In this document: positions 33,241 through 46,149 of the stretch, in pieces
Layout of the letters: each line of letters begins with the position of its first letter
Numbering within the stretch: the first letter of the stretch is position 1
Source of the DNA: Alligator mississippiensis
Taxonomy: Eukaryota; Chordata; Crocodylia; Alligatoridae
NCBI RefSeq assembly: GCF_030867095.1
Contig: NC_081837.1
Location: 19,762,001 to 19,826,000 of the forward strand
Reading direction: 5' to 3'
Length of the DNA stretch: 64,000 bases
Made by a program: the position numbers and the translations under genes
Notes under the pieces: model-generated
The model's input: only the letters and a program-made list of their open reading frames with translations
Databases searched by the model: none
What the model was told of the DNA's origin: nothing

Positions 33241-34203
33241 TCACTGCAGAATAACTGAAATTTTCTTTGGAATAAACCACCTCCATCTCCCCAGTTTGCA
33301 CAGTGCTGCTTTGATGTCCTTGTTTCTCATGCTGTAGATGACCGGATTCATCATTGGAGGGATCATGGAATAGAGAACAGACAACATGAGGTCCAGAGCT
33401 GATGGGGACCCAGATGCAGGCTTCATGTAGGCAATCATCCCAGTGCTTCCCAGCAAGGAGACAACAATGAGGTGGGGAAGACAGGTGGAAACTGCTTTAT
33501 GCCGGCCCTGCTCAGAGGGGATTCTCAGTACAGTAGTGAATATCTGAATATAAGACACAAATATAAGCGCAGTGCAAACAAGACATAAACATGCACTAAA
33601 GATAAGAATCTGAATTTCACTAGTAAACACCTCCGAGCCAGAGATCCTAAGGAGCTGGGGGATTTCACAGAAGAACTGGTTGACGATGTTGGAGTGGCAG
33701 AAGGGCAGCCTAAAGGTGTTCCCCGTGTGCAGGGCAGAGTACAGAAGAGCGGCGCTCCAGCCCGCGGCTGCCATTAGCAGACAAGCTCTCCTGTTCATCA
33801 CTGTCGCGTAGTGCAGTGGTTTGCAGATGGCAATGTACCAGTCGTAAGCCATGATGATGAGGATGGCGAGGTCTGCTGCAATGAAAAAGAGGACGAGAAA
33901 AACTTGGGTGACACATCCAGAATAGGAAATCAGCCTGGTGTTCAGTATGGAATTGGCCATGGATTTGGGAACAATGACAGAGATAGATCTGATGTCGAGG
34001 ACGGACAGATTGAGGAGGAAGAAGTATATTGGGGTGTGGAGGTGGGTGTCAACGGCTATGAGCGTGATAACAAGGAGATTGCCAATCAGGGCTGCCAGGT
34101 ATATTGTTAAAAAAGTGGCCAAGTGCAAGATGTGCAATCCCAGGGCATCGGAGAACCCCAGGAGCAGGAACTCAGTCACCGCGGTGCAATTGGACGTCAT
34201 CAT
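33241..34203 (-). CDS. Olfactory receptor, family 14-like, full length, DRY altered (OR3)
   Basis: 320 aa, uninterrupted. Same landmarks as OR2: NCT at 5-7, Cys97/Cys179, KAVSTC, PMMNPVIYSMRN, and a longer C-terminus ending WFIPKKISVILQ. The G-protein-coupling motif reads MAYDWYIAIC: Arg122 is replaced by Trp (TGG; plus-strand CCA at 33838-33840), and PMYFFL is PIYFFL. The change could be a CpG transition. The start is taken at the double ATG after the splice acceptor; the frame runs 26 codons further up, but that part is intron. It may be expressed but signal poorly, or be a freshly dying gene. Confidence 0.88.
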   Translation of the reverse strand: MMTSNCTAVTEFLLLGFSDALGLHILHLATFLTIYLAALIGNLLVITLIAVDTHLHTPIYFFLLNLSVLDIRSISVIVPKSMANSILNTRLISYSGCVTQVFLVLFFIAADLAILIIMAYDWYIAICKPLHYATVMNRRACLLMAAAGWSAALLYSALHTGNTFRLPFCHSNIVNQFFCEIPQLLRISGSEVFTSEIQILIFSACLCLVCTALIFVSYIQIFTTVLRIPSEQGRHKAVSTCLPHLIVVSLLGSTGMIAYMKPASGSPSALDLMLSVLYSMIPPMMNPVIYSMRNKDIKAALCKLGRWRWFIPKKISVILQ

Positions 34204-36315
34204 CCACAGTGCCTTTTGGGATGCCTGTGGAGGGAAAGGGAATGAATGTGTCAGAAAAAAACACCATTTTCCTGGCCACAATTCTCCTTGACTTGATTGT
34301 TTTAGAGGTCACCTGATTTTCAGTTGAAAAGGAGTTTTCTGATAAAAATCAGGGTTCCCAAAGGACAATGTTTTTCATGATTCATTAAAAAGAAAAATTG
34401 TATAATTGCAGCATTTTATTGAGAAAGTGGGCAGGAAAAGTATTTTATCAGAGCTTTTGCCGACACCCTGTCACTGCCACTCACTAGTGCTCATACATTT
34501 CCCATGTCTGTGAAAGTGGAGAAGGTGTCAGTGCACCGCTCCAGCTCCTTTCTAGTCCAAGTGGCCATGTCAGTTCACATGAGGTGCAGGTCCATTGTAA
34601 GTCCATGTGACGTGGGAAAAGGGAATCATTACAACCCCAGATCCAATCATTTTATGAATGCCAGTTCCTGAATCTTACCCACGGGCAGCTGAGCATGAAA
34701 TTAGAAGTCAAAAAGGTCATCCTATAGTATTTCCATTTTCCTAGGGACATAGAGCTTAAGATGCTGGCTGTGTGGGGGCTCTAAGTCACCTGGGAAGATT
34801 GCAATCAAATGGCTGGCAGGATGTGCACAAGGCTGTGTGTTCAAACTGGCTTCAAGTCTCAGAAATATAGATAAGCATGATCTGTCAACATCCCTTAATG
34901 TTCCCAATATTTTGTAACTCATCTGCTTCAAAGCTATTTGACCTTTTCTTTATTTGTTTAGTCTGAAAATCTTCGGTGGCCAGCAAACTAGATAACTCTT
35001 GGCACTCGTGGTTATTGATAAAGACGGAGACATGCTAGCACGGCAGCTCCAAGGCCAGGGCAGGCTGTGATGCACAGGGCAGCTCTGCCTGCCATGCTGC
35101 CGACCTGTGGTCATGGCTATTTCCCCGCTCCACAAAGGCAGTGCCCTGGGCTGCTGTCCTGGTTCCCCACGCAGTTAAATTATGGTATAATTGGTAAAAA
35201 TTTCACGACAGAAATATCCCTTTTTTCACATGAATACCGATATGCATAATTTTTATGACAACTGTCAAAATGTTATTAAATGGAAAATAAATTCTTAAAT
35301 AATTTTAAATTTAATTCATTATAATTTGTATAAAAGATCCTCTCTATTAAAATCCAAACATTATGGAATTGAATATATTACTTACTGCACTCTTTTAAAT
35401 GCTTTTGTCTTCAGTTTCCTATGCTAAATCCTAGGGCAGCTTGATTACTGATCATCTACTCCTGCCTCCAATCTCTTGTGCCCCCATCACTGTGCTATCT
35501 AGATGCCAGGGGTGCAGGTTTCTCGGGGGCGTGCACTCCTCACTGTGCGGGAGAAATGAGAGGAGTTGATCCAAAACGACGAGTCCCTGAAGAAGAGCTG
35601 GGCGTGCAGCTGCCTTGGAGCTGTACTGCAGTGAAGGCACTGAAGTCGCAGTCAGTGAGTTGTCTATGTGTATGTTGGGAGGTCTTGTGGGACTGTTTCC
35701 CTAGATCCCTGAACAGTTCAGAAGCAGAGCCCATGGGCAAACACGCAGGATTCACAGATTGTGAAGCCAGAAGGACTGTCCGTAGTCTCTCATTGGCCCT
35801 ACTGCTGATCACATGTCAGAAGATCTCGCTGTGGTTTGTAACAGGCTGCTTCTATCATTGGGCCAATGTGTCTCGGCTTTCCTAATTACAAGGTGGAGAC
35901 GGGAGGAATTTTTTCCCCTCCTGTTGCTAACTGTGCCAGGGCCCCCCTCTCCCGACAACCCTGCCTTCCTCAGCAGCACAGGGTGTTGGCTGCAGCCCAG
36001 GATAAAGGGTTTTCCCTGTCCCCCCAGGGACCTGCGAATCACCACATTTGGGAGAAGGAAGGAAGTTTACAGTACGGACACATGGGTCCAGACTTGTGGG
36101 GGATGAGGGTCCTTTCTCTGTAATGGGGCGGTGGTGCCGCCTTCTTTGTACATCCTGTGTTGTCGTGGTGTGACAGGGTGACTGCATACTTTCAGAAAAA
36201 GGTTAGAAAAGGGTTTTGTATGGGGTAGTTTGCAAAGGGATAACCGTGCCTTGTACAGGGGGCTACATCACCAGAAGCTGCTCCCAGCGCTAATTTTCTC
36301 TTAGTCTACAATTTA
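34204..36315. other. OR3 upstream flank
   Basis: Aligns with 25846-27992 throughout, including the splice acceptor, the 26.4-26.8 kb segment and the CR1-like tail near 35750. No additional gene. Confidence 0.5.
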
Positions 36316-36655
36316 TCACATTTGTGTTGTACAAGGGGCCATCCCCTGGTCTGTTACTGGGTTGCGATTTCCAAGCTTGTCCTGTAGGAGCCCCACGTTA
36401 CCCGGTGCCTTCTTCTCACTCCCTATGCACTTGGAAAGGGACTTTTTGTCATCCTTAATTCTGGTTGCCAGCCCTAGCTCCACCTCTGCCTTGGCCTTCC
36501 TAACCACCTTGCTGCAATCACAAGCAATGGAGGTGTCATCCTCCTTGATGACAGCCCTTTGCTTCCACTGATTGTGTGCCATCTTTTCCGCCCTTAGACC
36601 CGGAGTACATGACATCCCAGTGTCCCTTCCAGGTCTACTTCCCCTGATTCTGTGA
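36316..36655. mobile_element. CR1 fragments left of the inverted CR1 (duplicon 3)
   Basis: Duplicate of 27993-28332, with a minus-strand ORF2 linker piece and a plus-strand CR1 tail. Confidence 0.65.
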
Positions 36656-36739
36656 GAAGTGAGGAGGGCCGTCTCCTTCTCCAGCTTCTAACATTTGTGG
36701 TCTGGGTGCTTTCTACAACTACAAGTTTGGGACTTCCCC

Positions 36740-38681
36740 CCCCTTGTTCATATACCTGAGGAAGCTTGGTCTTTTCTGCACACCTCTGGATATCAGCCAG
36801 CTCCCCGCCACACTTCAGGTGCCTCCTGTCCAGCCCCTCGGACTTGCATACATGCAGCTTTTCTAAGTAGATCTTAAACTGATCTCTTGCCAGTGTTGGC
36901 TGCTCACTTGCTCCCCAAACTGCGCTGCCCGGTGCAGTAGTCTGGGAGCTGACCTCCCCTGTGAAGGCTGAGGTAGAAAAGGCATTGAGTCCTTCAGCCA
37001 TTTCCACATCATTGGTCACAAGCTTGCCTCCCCCATCCAGGTAGGAACCCATACTTCCCTTCCTCTTCCTCTTGTTGCTGGCATACTTGGACAAGCCTTC
37101 TTGTTACCCCTCATGTCCCGAACTAGCAGAAACTTCAGCTCTCTTTGACCTTCCTGATATCATCCCTGCAGGCCTGAGAAGTACTCTCATACTCCTCCCT
37201 AGTCATTGATCTAAGTGTCCTCTTCTTGCAGCTTCCTTTGGTGGACGCTGAAGAGTTCCCTGCTGAGCCATGCTGGTCTTCTGCCATGCCTGCCAGCTAC
37301 CATGTACATTGGGGTGTTTTGCTTCGGTGTCCTCAGTAAAGTTTCCTTAAAACAAAGCCAGCTCTCCTGGACTCCTTCAGGACTGGCCTCCCAGTACATC
37401 CAGCCAGGAGTTCCCTGATGGAGTCAAAGTCTGTTTTCCCTATCCCGCTTCTCTCCATCCTTCATTTCCTCAGGATCCTACCCTCAATCACCTCATAGGC
37501 ACTGCAGCCCCATTTGCAATCCTCTACTAAATTCCCCACCACTTCTTCCCTGTGTCTGAGTGGCATTTCAGGAAGAACACAGCCCCTACTTGGTCTCTCC
37601 AACCCTTGCTCCAGGAAGTTCTCAGCAACATTTTCCAAAACCTTCCTGAATTGCCTGTGTGCTACTGTATTGCCCTCCGAGCAGATGTCAGGGTGAAAGA
37701 AGTTCCCCATGAGAACCAGGGCTTGTGATCAGGAAACTTCTCTTAGGTGTCTGAAGAAAACGTCATGCACCTCCTGCTCATGGCCTGGTGGGTTGTAGCA
37801 GACCCCCACCATGACATCACCCTTCTTGATCCCTGCCAACCCTAACCCAGAGACTTTCAACAGGCCTGGTCTCCAGTTTCATACTGGAGCTCTGAGCAAT
37901 CAGGGGGCTCTTTACCATATAGCACAACTCCTCCTCCTCTTCTCTCCTGCCTGCCCTCCCTGAACAGTTTGTACCCGTCCATGACAGTTCTCTAGTCATG
38001 TGAACTCCCACCAAGTCTCTGTTATTCCAATCATGTCATGGTGCCATGACTGAGTGAAGACTTCCAGTTGTTCCTGCTTCTTTCCCAGCCTCCATGCAGT
38101 CATGTACAGACACGTGAGATAACTATCTGATTATCCTACTTTCTCAAAAGGGAATTAGAAGGCTTCCCCTTTTGTTCCCTTCTGCTTGTGCTTCCTCCAG
38201 TTCATCCACTTCCACATTTACATCATAGCTTTGGTTCGCATTGCAGGGCATAGCTAGTTTCAAGCCCTCCTCACTAGGTTAGGTAGTCTGTCTGCAATGA
38301 TGCTCTTCCCTCTTTTTGTCAGGGAGATCCCATCTCTGCCTTGCTATCTTTTTATTGGTGCAACATCCCATGGTCACTGAATCCAAACTCTGCTGGGGAC
38401 AGTTTCTGCACAGCCATGCATTGATCTGCAGGATGTATCTGCTCCTGCCTGGGCCCTTCCCCTTGACTGGGACGATGAAGGAAAACACCACCCGAGACCC
38501 TTAACCCTTCACCATTGCACCCAGAGCCCTGTAATCCCATTTGTTCTGCTCAGGATCACCCCCGGCCGTATCATTCTGGTCCACACAGATGAACTATATG
38601 AGGTAGTAGTGAGAGGGCTGGATGAGTCCCAGTAATCCCTCTGTGTGAATACAGAGCCACTGGCCTTTATCTTTGAAAACT
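36740..38681 (-). mobile_element. CR1 5' half, inverted (duplicon 3)
   Basis: Copy of the inverted half in duplicon 2, with the same domain order. A longer frame survives here (37094-36594: LVTNDVEMAEGLNAFST, then YLEKLHVCKSEGLDRRHL), so this copy shows the RT entry region more clearly. Confidence 0.8.
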
Positions 38682-40083
38682 CATGGTGACTGGGGCATGT
38701 CCAAGATATTTGAAAAGGCCAAAAATACTGCCCAACTTCAAGAAAGTGAAGAAGGGGAGAAGGAGGATCTGGGAAATTACACACAGGTCAGCCACACCTC
38801 AGTCTGTAAAACAATCGTGGAGCAGGTCCTCAAGGAATCCCTTTCTAAGGACTTGGAGCAGACAAAGGTGATTAGGAACAGTCAGCATGGGTTCACCAAG
38901 GGCAAGTCTTGCATGACCAACATGAGTGCCAGTGTGCATGCAGAGAGAGCACTGGACATGATATATCGTCTCCTTCACAAGGCCTTTAATAACGGTATAT
39001 GACAGTTCAGTAAACTACAATATTTTCACATGCAAGTCAAGGAAGTATGGGGGTGATGAATGGACTGTGAGGTAGACAGTAAACTGGATTGAGGATACAA
39101 GTGAAGGGATAGTAATCAATGGCTCAATATCTATCTGGCAGCCAGAATTGAGTGCTCCAGGGGTTGGATCCGGTTTTGTTCAATATCTTTGTCAACAGGT
39201 GGGAAGATGGCAGAGAGTGCACCCTGAGCAAGTCTGCAGGTGACACCAAGCTGGGGGCAGTAATAGATATGCTTGAGGGCAGGGCTATGATTCAGAGAGA
39301 CCTCAACAAATTGGAGGATTGAAGCAAATGCAGTTTCATGAGGTTCAGTAAGGACAAGTGCAAAATCCTGCATGTAGCATGGAACAATCCTATGCACTGG
39401 TACAGACTGGGGACTGACTGGCTAAGAAGCAGGACCTAGGGGTTAAAGTGGATCAGAAGGTGAATATGAGCCAATGCTGTGCCCTTGGTTCAAAGAAGGC
39501 CAATGGCAGTTGTGCTGCATTAGCAGGAGCATAACCACAAGATCAAAGGAAGTGATTCTTCCCCCATGTTTGGCACTGGTGAGAGCACATCTGGAGTACT
39601 GTTTCCAGTTTTGGTCCTCCCACTACAGAAAGGATGCAGGCAGACTGGAGAGAGTCTACTGGAGGGCAGGAAAAATGGATAAGGGGCCAGGTTGCATGAT
39701 GTATAAGGAGAGGATGTATGAAATGGGCTTATTTATTTTGGCATGAGAACACCAAGATGATGTTTAATAGCAGCCTGCAACTCCCTCAAGGGTGGTTGCA
39801 AAGACGATGGAGTCCTATTGTTCTTCATGGTAGCAGATGAAAGAACAAGGAGAAGTGGTCTCTGGTTCAGCTTAGATGTTAGGAAAAAAAATCTTATCCG
39901 GAGGGTAGTAATGCACTGGAAAAGGTTACCCACAGAGGTGGTGGAAGCTCCATCCTTGGTGGTTTTTAAGACCCTGCTATACAAAGCCTTAAGTGAGATG
40001 ATCAAGATGTGAGTGACCTTGATTTGAGGAGTGTGTTGGACAAGATGATCTCCTGAGGTCCATTCCAGCCCTAATTTTCTATG
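38682..40083 (+). mobile_element. CR1 3' half, direct orientation (duplicon 3)
   Basis: Copy of 30339-31756. VIRNSQHGFTKGKSCMTNMSASVHAERALD and the KDAGRLERVYW block are readable. The tail ends TTTTCTATGACCC. Confidence 0.88.
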
Positions 40084-41574
40084 ACCCGAACATTAGTCAT
40101 TGGTTTAGAGCAGTGTTAGCTACAGGGAAAACATCCCTCAGATTTTTTCAACACCACTCCTCTCATACAATAATAGAAGCATAGAAATTTAGGGATGGAA
40201 GGAACCTCGGGAGGTCATCTAGTCCAAATCCAACTGAAAGCAAAACTAAAAGCAAAACCATGTCCAGATGGATCATGCCAAACATGGCTTGGTCTAGCCC
40301 AGTCTTAAGACCCTCCATGGAAGGAGATTGTGCTACCTCTCTGCCTTTCAGCTCAATGCAGACTTCTCCTTGCTTCTGTTTCATGTGTAAAAAGCACATT
40401 GACCGAGCTAGCTTCAAATTGCCCAGCAGTGTGAATCACTATCACTTATAATAATCCTATTCATTACTTTCACAATTTCCTTTTTGGGTGTCAGTTCTGG
40501 ACAGTTTCCTGAACTCTCATTAGGAGAAAAATATCAGCTCAAGTTATTTAGTATCTTTTAATTTTGGAAGATGCCATTTTCTGGGAAATTCTGGGAAATG
40601 TGGATTATTCTTTATGATTTGAAAGAAAAACACATTTTATACCTTGCAAGATCTCCCATGGAATAGAAGTCCCAGTTTTGATACAGTTGTACGGTAACAG
40701 ATTGTGGTCTCTATTGAGTTTCCTTTCACATCCATGCTAAACAAGGCCACACTATTTCCATTACTGCAGTTACTGGCATAGGCCACTTGTTGGGAAGGCG
40801 AAAGTAGATGCTACTGGTCCTGAAAGGATTTAGGGACTAGGAGCATGAACGTCATTTGGGCTTGACATACTTAAATCAGCTCCCTAAATCCCCAGGTCTA
40901 ACTAGCTAAAGCTTCCCTATAGTGGAGTACAAGGACAGCCAAAATCCAGCATCACTGCAGTCATGATGTACACAGGAGCGATAGTGTGTACACACCTACA
41001 GGAAATCATTTCCATCTCTTCAGCGCTGTGTGGAGGAAAACCCTAAGCGCTCTTTTACAACCCGTACAAGGAAAGCATGACTGAAAGCCCCAGCACCTGA
41101 TGAATGACTGAAACCTACTATCTAAAAGCCATTATCAGTCCCTTTTAAACCTTCTTATACGCTCCTTCCAGATCCCAAATAGTCAAACCTCAAGAAAACT
41201 TTTTAATCCAGAAAAGAGAAAGATCCAGTGATCTTCTCCATGAGGGAATCTTACAAACATTGAAGGTATATACAAGGTGTTGCTATACTGCTCTAACTAA
41301 TGACAGTCTCAGCATCAAAGATAAAATTGAACAGATACAAGAAGACTAGCTAGGACAGAGTGGTATCTTAGAGACCAACTAGTTCAGGGAGACAAGCTTA
41401 AAATTAGATAAATTATTTAAATGGTGTAAACCTACAGAAGCACAACTGACATTGGTTCATTTAATCTGTATTAATAACACAGTTGATTGTTTCTATGAAA
41501 GCTCCAGTACTGACATTGGTGGAGTTAATTTGTATTAATAACTATGTTCCTATATAAATGGTCTGTAAAACCAG
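40084..41574. other. Duplicon DNA between CR1 and OR4
   Basis: Aligns with 31757-33240, including the short CR1 tail at about 40180-40230. No gene. Confidence 0.6.
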
Positions 41575-42537
41575 TCACTGGAGAATAACTGACATTTTCT
41601 TTGGAACAAACCACCTCCATGTCACCAGTTTGCACAGTGCTGCTTTGATGTCCTTGTTTCTCATGCTGTAGATGACCGGATTCATCATTGGAGGGATCAT
41701 AGAATAAAGAACAGACAGCATGAGGTCCAGAGCTGATGGGGACCCAGATGTGGGCTTCATGTAGGCAATCATCCCAGTGCTTCCCAGCAATGAGACAACA
41801 ATGAGGTGGGGAAGGCAGGTGGAAACTGCTTTATGCCGGCCCTGCTCAGAGGGGATTCTCAGTACAGTAGTGAATATCTGAATATAAGACACAAATATAA
41901 ACATAATGCAAACAAGACCTAAACATATACTAAATATAAGAATCTGAATTTCACTAGTAAACACTTCTGAGAAAGAAATCCTAAGGAGCTGGGGGACTTC
42001 ACAGAAGAACTGGTTCACGACGTTGGAGTGGCAGAAGGGCAGCCTAAAGGTGTTCCCTGTGTGCAGGGCAGAGTACAGAAGAGCAGCGCTCCAGGCCGTG
42101 GCTGCCATTAGCAGACAAGCTCTCCTGTTCATCACTGTCGCATAGTGCAGTGGTTTGCAGATGGCGATGTATCGGTCGTAAGCCATGAGGGTGAGGATGG
42201 TGAAGTCTGCTGTAATGAAGAAGAGGAAGAAAAAAACTTGGATGACACATCCAGAATAGGAAATCAGCCTGGTGTTCAGTATGGCATTGGCCACGGATTT
42301 GGGGACAATGGCAGAGATGGATCCGATGTCAAGGATGGACAGGTTGAGGAGGAAGAAGTACATCGGGGTGTGGAGGCGGCTGTCCATGGCTATGAGCATG
42401 ATAACAAGGAGATTGCCAATCAGGGCTGCCAGGTATATTATTAGAAAAGTGGCCAAGTGCAAGATGTGCAATCCCAGGGCATCGGAGAACCCCAGGAGCA
42501 GGAACTCAGTCACCGCGGTGCAATTGGACGTCATCAT
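41575..42537 (-). CDS. Olfactory receptor, family 14-like, intact (OR4)
   Basis: 320 aa, the best-preserved receptor of the cluster. Landmarks: NCT glycosylation site at 5-7, GN 41-42, PMYFFL 58-63, Cys97/Cys179, MAYDRYIAIC 118-127, KAVSTC 236-241, PMMNPVIYSMRN 283-294, C-terminus WFVPKKMSVILQ. TM3 is more divergent than in the others (VFFFLFFITADFTILTL), which may alter ligand choice, as TM3 lines the odorant pocket in this family. The start is the double ATG just after a splice acceptor shared with OR2 and OR3. Confidence 0.94.
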   Translation of the reverse strand: MMTSNCTAVTEFLLLGFSDALGLHILHLATFLIIYLAALIGNLLVIMLIAMDSRLHTPMYFFLLNLSILDIGSISAIVPKSVANAILNTRLISYSGCVIQVFFFLFFITADFTILTLMAYDRYIAICKPLHYATVMNRRACLLMAATAWSAALLYSALHTGNTFRLPFCHSNVVNQFFCEVPQLLRISFSEVFTSEIQILIFSICLGLVCIMFIFVSYIQIFTTVLRIPSEQGRHKAVSTCLPHLIVVSLLGSTGMIAYMKPTSGSPSALDLMLSVLYSMIPPMMNPVIYSMRNKDIKAALCKLVTWRWFVPKKMSVILQ

Positions 42538-42984
42538 CCACAGTGCCTTTTGGGATGCCTGTGGAGGGAAAGGGAATGACTCTGGTCAGCAGAAGAGCAC
42601 GCAAGATAAAAACCCCACTATTTCTGCCCACAGTAATACAGGACTTGTGAAAACTGCCTTTCAATGAAAAATAAGGTGGCTGTCTAAAAAAGAAAATCAT
42701 GAAAAAGCAGGGTTCCTAAAGTGATGACATTTTTTGTGAACCTTTTTAAAAAAATCAAATAGTGAGACATTTCATCTAAAAAGCAGACAGGAAAAGTATT
42801 TTGCCAGTACTTTTCCAGAGACCTTGTTTCAATGCCTGACTAAACCTTATTCATTTCCCACGTCTGTGAAAATGGAGAAATTATCAGTGCACTGTCACAC
42901 TGGCATACACTAGGCTAGCTCTTTTCTAGACCAAGGGGCCATGCCAGCTCACATGAGGTGTAGGTCCATGGCAGGTCCATGTGA

Positions 42985-43746
42985 CTTGGTGCCCAACACT
43001 GGACCCAATGCTCCAAATGCAGCCTAACCAATGCTGCATAAAGGGGAAGTATCACCTCCCTGGACCTGTTTGTCATGCATCTGCTAATGCGTGATAAAGT
43101 GCGAGTAGCTTCATTGATTGCTTCTTCACATTGTCAACTCGTGTTCATCTTGGTATCAACAACAGCTCCGAGATCCCTTTCTGCTGCTGTGAAGGTCATC
43201 CCCGAGCCGGGAAGCATGTTGGTGAATCCTTTTCCCTAGGTGCAGCACTTTGCAAGTGACCTTATTGAACTGCATCCTCTTCTGTTCCACCCACTTTCCC
43301 AAACTGTCCAGATCCGCCTGCATTTGATCCCTATCCTTTCATGTGATAATTGTGCCCCACATTGGCCCTTTTCCAGTCCTCTGGGACCTGACCTGAGCAC
43401 CAAGAGTGCTCAAGCAGCCATGCCAGTGGCTCTCCTATGACACTGCCAATCTCTTCAGCACCCGTCAATGAAAATCACCCGGGGCTGCTGACTTAAACAC
43501 GTCCAGCCCTTCCAAGTGTGTTTTCACTAAGTGGGTGCTAAGAGTTGGTGGGCTGGTATCCCTTTTGTTCCTGTCTGTGATCCAATGGGAAGATTTGTCT
43601 TGCTCCGAGATGAGACATAGAGAGGCAAAAATCTCATTGAAGAGCTCAGTTTTGTCCCCCCTATCTGTCACTAATTGTCCAAGTTTGTCCTGTAGAAGTC
43701 CTATGCTATCCTGACCTTTCTTTTTTGCTCCCAATATACCTGAAGA
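42985..43746 (-). mobile_element. CR1 LINE, internally deleted, private to duplicon 4
   Basis: The low end carries the RT palm/thumb region; the high end is the pre-RT block (ELFNEIFASLCLISEQDKSSHW, THLVKTHLEGLDVFKS). The RT middle is missing near 43360. It is absent from duplicons 2 and 3, and the host segment matching about 34620-35270 was lost at the site. Confidence 0.75.
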
Positions 43747-45133
43747 AGGTATTTTATTAAATGGAAGATAAAGATCTTAAATAATTTTAATTATAATTCA
43801 TTATTCTGTTCCAAATGTTCATCTTTCTTAAAACCCAAACATTATTGAATTATTGAATATATTACTTACTGCGCTCATCTTAATGGATTTGTCTTCCATT
43901 TCCTACATTAAATGCTTGCATGCATTTTCCAGGAAACTTTGATTGATGACCATCTACTCCTGCCTCCAATCTCTTGCCCCCCATCACTGTGCTATCTAGA
44001 TGCCAGGGTTACAGGTTTCTTGGCGGCGTGCACTCCTCACTCTGCAGGAGAACTGAGAGGAGTAGATCCAAAATGATGAGTCCCTGAAGAAGAGCTGGGC
44101 ATGCACCTGCCTTGGAGCTTTACTGCAATGAAGAGACTGAAGTTGCAGTCAGTGAGTTGTGTATGTGTATGTTGGGAGGTCTTGTGGGACTGTTTCCCTA
44201 GAGCCCTGCACAGCTCAGAAGCACAGCCCATGGGAAACATGCAGGATTCACAGATATTGAAGCCAGAAGGACTGTCCAGAGCCTCCCATTAGACCTACTG
44301 CTGACCACATGTCAGAGAATCTCTCTGTGGCTTGTAACAGGCTGCGTCTATCAGAGGGCCAATGTGCCTAGGCTTTGCTAGTCGCAACGTGGGATAGGAG
44401 TAATTTTTCCCCTCCTGTTGCTAAGGCTGTCAGGACCCCCATCTCCCGACAAACCTGCAAGCCACAGCAGCACGGGGGGTTGGCTGCAGCCCAGGGTAAA
44501 GGGTTTTCTCTGTCCCCGCAGGGACCTGCCAATCACCACATTTAGGAGCCAGAAGGAAGTTTACTGTACAGACACGTGCGTAGAGACTTGTTGGGGAAGG
44601 AGCGTCGTTTCTCTGTAAGTGTGGGGGCTAGCAGCGTTCTTTGTATATCCTGAATGCATTTATAAACACTTGCAGGAGCAGGACACTGACAGGCTTTGTC
44701 TCTTCCTTTTACCTGCGGCAGATTTGGTAGATTTAGCGCTTGTGGGCAATATAGCTTAGTGTGGGCAATATTGCTTATGGGCAATATAGTGGGATAGGGT
44801 GACTGCATAGTTTTAGAACCAGTTCAAACAAGGTTACATATGTGATAGTTTGGATAGGTGAGATCGTGCCCTGAGCAGGAGGCTGGACCTCCAGAAGCTG
44901 CTTCCGGTCCTATTTTTCTATTGGAGTCCAAACCGAGCAACTGATTGGGGAACAGTCCCATGCTCAAGGCAAGTGTGATAAATGACAGACGAACTAGGAC
45001 TTTCTCATGGAGCCAAATGGTGTTCATCTTTACAGTCTTGCCTGCTCTTTCTTGTACATCGGTCCGTCCCCTGCTCAGCTCCCAGGTTTGGACTCTAACT
45101 AAGACTTCCCTAGGAAGCAAGATTGCGTTCCTC
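43747..45133. other. Duplicon 4 flank, no gene
   Basis: 43747-44620 aligns with 35270-36130. 44620-45133 is partly unique, with a small repeated GGCAATAT motif (about 44745-44785). No coding signal. Confidence 0.5.
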
Positions 45134-45352
45134 ATAGATTCATAGATGCTAGGGTCAGAAGGGACCTCAATTGATCATCGAGTTCGACCACCTGCTTAGG
45201 CAGGAAAGAGTGCTGGCTTTAGATGAACCCAGCCAGATGCATATCCAACCTCCACTTGAAGACACCCAGGGTAGGGGAGAGCACCACCTCCCTTGGGAGC
45301 CCCTTCCAGACCTTGGCCACTCTAACTGTGAAGAAGTTCTTCCTAATGTCCA
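45134..45352 (-). mobile_element. Short CR1 3' end, private to duplicon 4
   Basis: Minus-strand CR1 3' UTR and the last ORF2 codons, same subfamily as 47877-49619, beginning at the CATAGATTCATAGATG tail. Severe 5' truncation. Confidence 0.9.
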
Positions 45353-45389
45353 GTCTTGGCCTCTTCAGAGTCCTGTCTGCTCTTTCTTC

Positions 45390-45900
45390 CTAAGTACTGC
45401 AATGGAGGAAAGCACACCAGCCCAGGTGGGTGCATAGGTAGAAAGAGAGGGACCAATGACATGGTAGCATGTGGTAGACGAGCAGATGAGGCTGACACAT
45501 ACTGACCTTAGATTGAGGGAAAAGTGCAATAATTTCCATATATGTTAACATAGGAGGTCTGAAGGAATGGGGCAAGGGCCAGAGGGAAGAAGGACAGAGG
45601 GAAGTAGAGACGGGGAGAAGAGAGAAAATCCAAAACACCAATAAAATAGGTTCAGATTCGTTATCAGGAGAATGTCTTCACTGATAGACCAATGGGGCAG
45701 TGGACTAGACTGATTAGGGATGTTGTGCAATCTCAATCATTGGAGGTGTTCAAGGGGATGAATGAGCATTGGTCAGGCATGATCCAGGAATAGCTACATC
45801 CATGTTCGTCTCTGGTTATTTCCACTTCCTCTGGTCTTTGCTGTTTGCTGTACAGGCTGAGGAAGGATTTTCTTCCCTCTCCTTTTGCTACATGAATCAT
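45390..45900. repeat. Shared repeat, copy 1 of 3
   Basis: A 400-500 bp block that recurs at 51756 and 54285. Its right part reads like a decayed CR1 C-terminus (FRxxIRRxSSLMDQWGSGLD). The left part is unassigned and A/G-rich. Confidence 0.75.
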
Positions 45901-46149
45901 GGGGTGGGGGGTTTCTTCCACCTTTAAAAGCATTGGGTGTTAACTGAAATCAAGGTTGGGGATTTTGACTGATATGCGAATGCTCCTGTCAGACTAAACC
46001 CCCAAGATCATGAGCTAGACAGTGCCCCACCACTCTAGGTCAGACAAAACCCTGTACTTGGGATCAGGAAGGAATTTCAACCTATGGTTAGAAAGGTAAG
46101 AAGCAGGTTTCCCCCCATCCCCCTCCCCTTCCACCATGTCTATCTGGCA

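Noticed and set aside
34204-34281. 26-codon N-terminal extension of OR3 (and a 37-codon one in OR5)
   Set aside because: These codons lie upstream of a clear splice acceptor and are intronic. The shared MMTS start fits the usual OR length.
33710-34316. Antisense frames over the OR genes repeated in each duplicon
   Set aside because: They mirror a conserved coding strand and vanish or shift in single copies. They are shadows.
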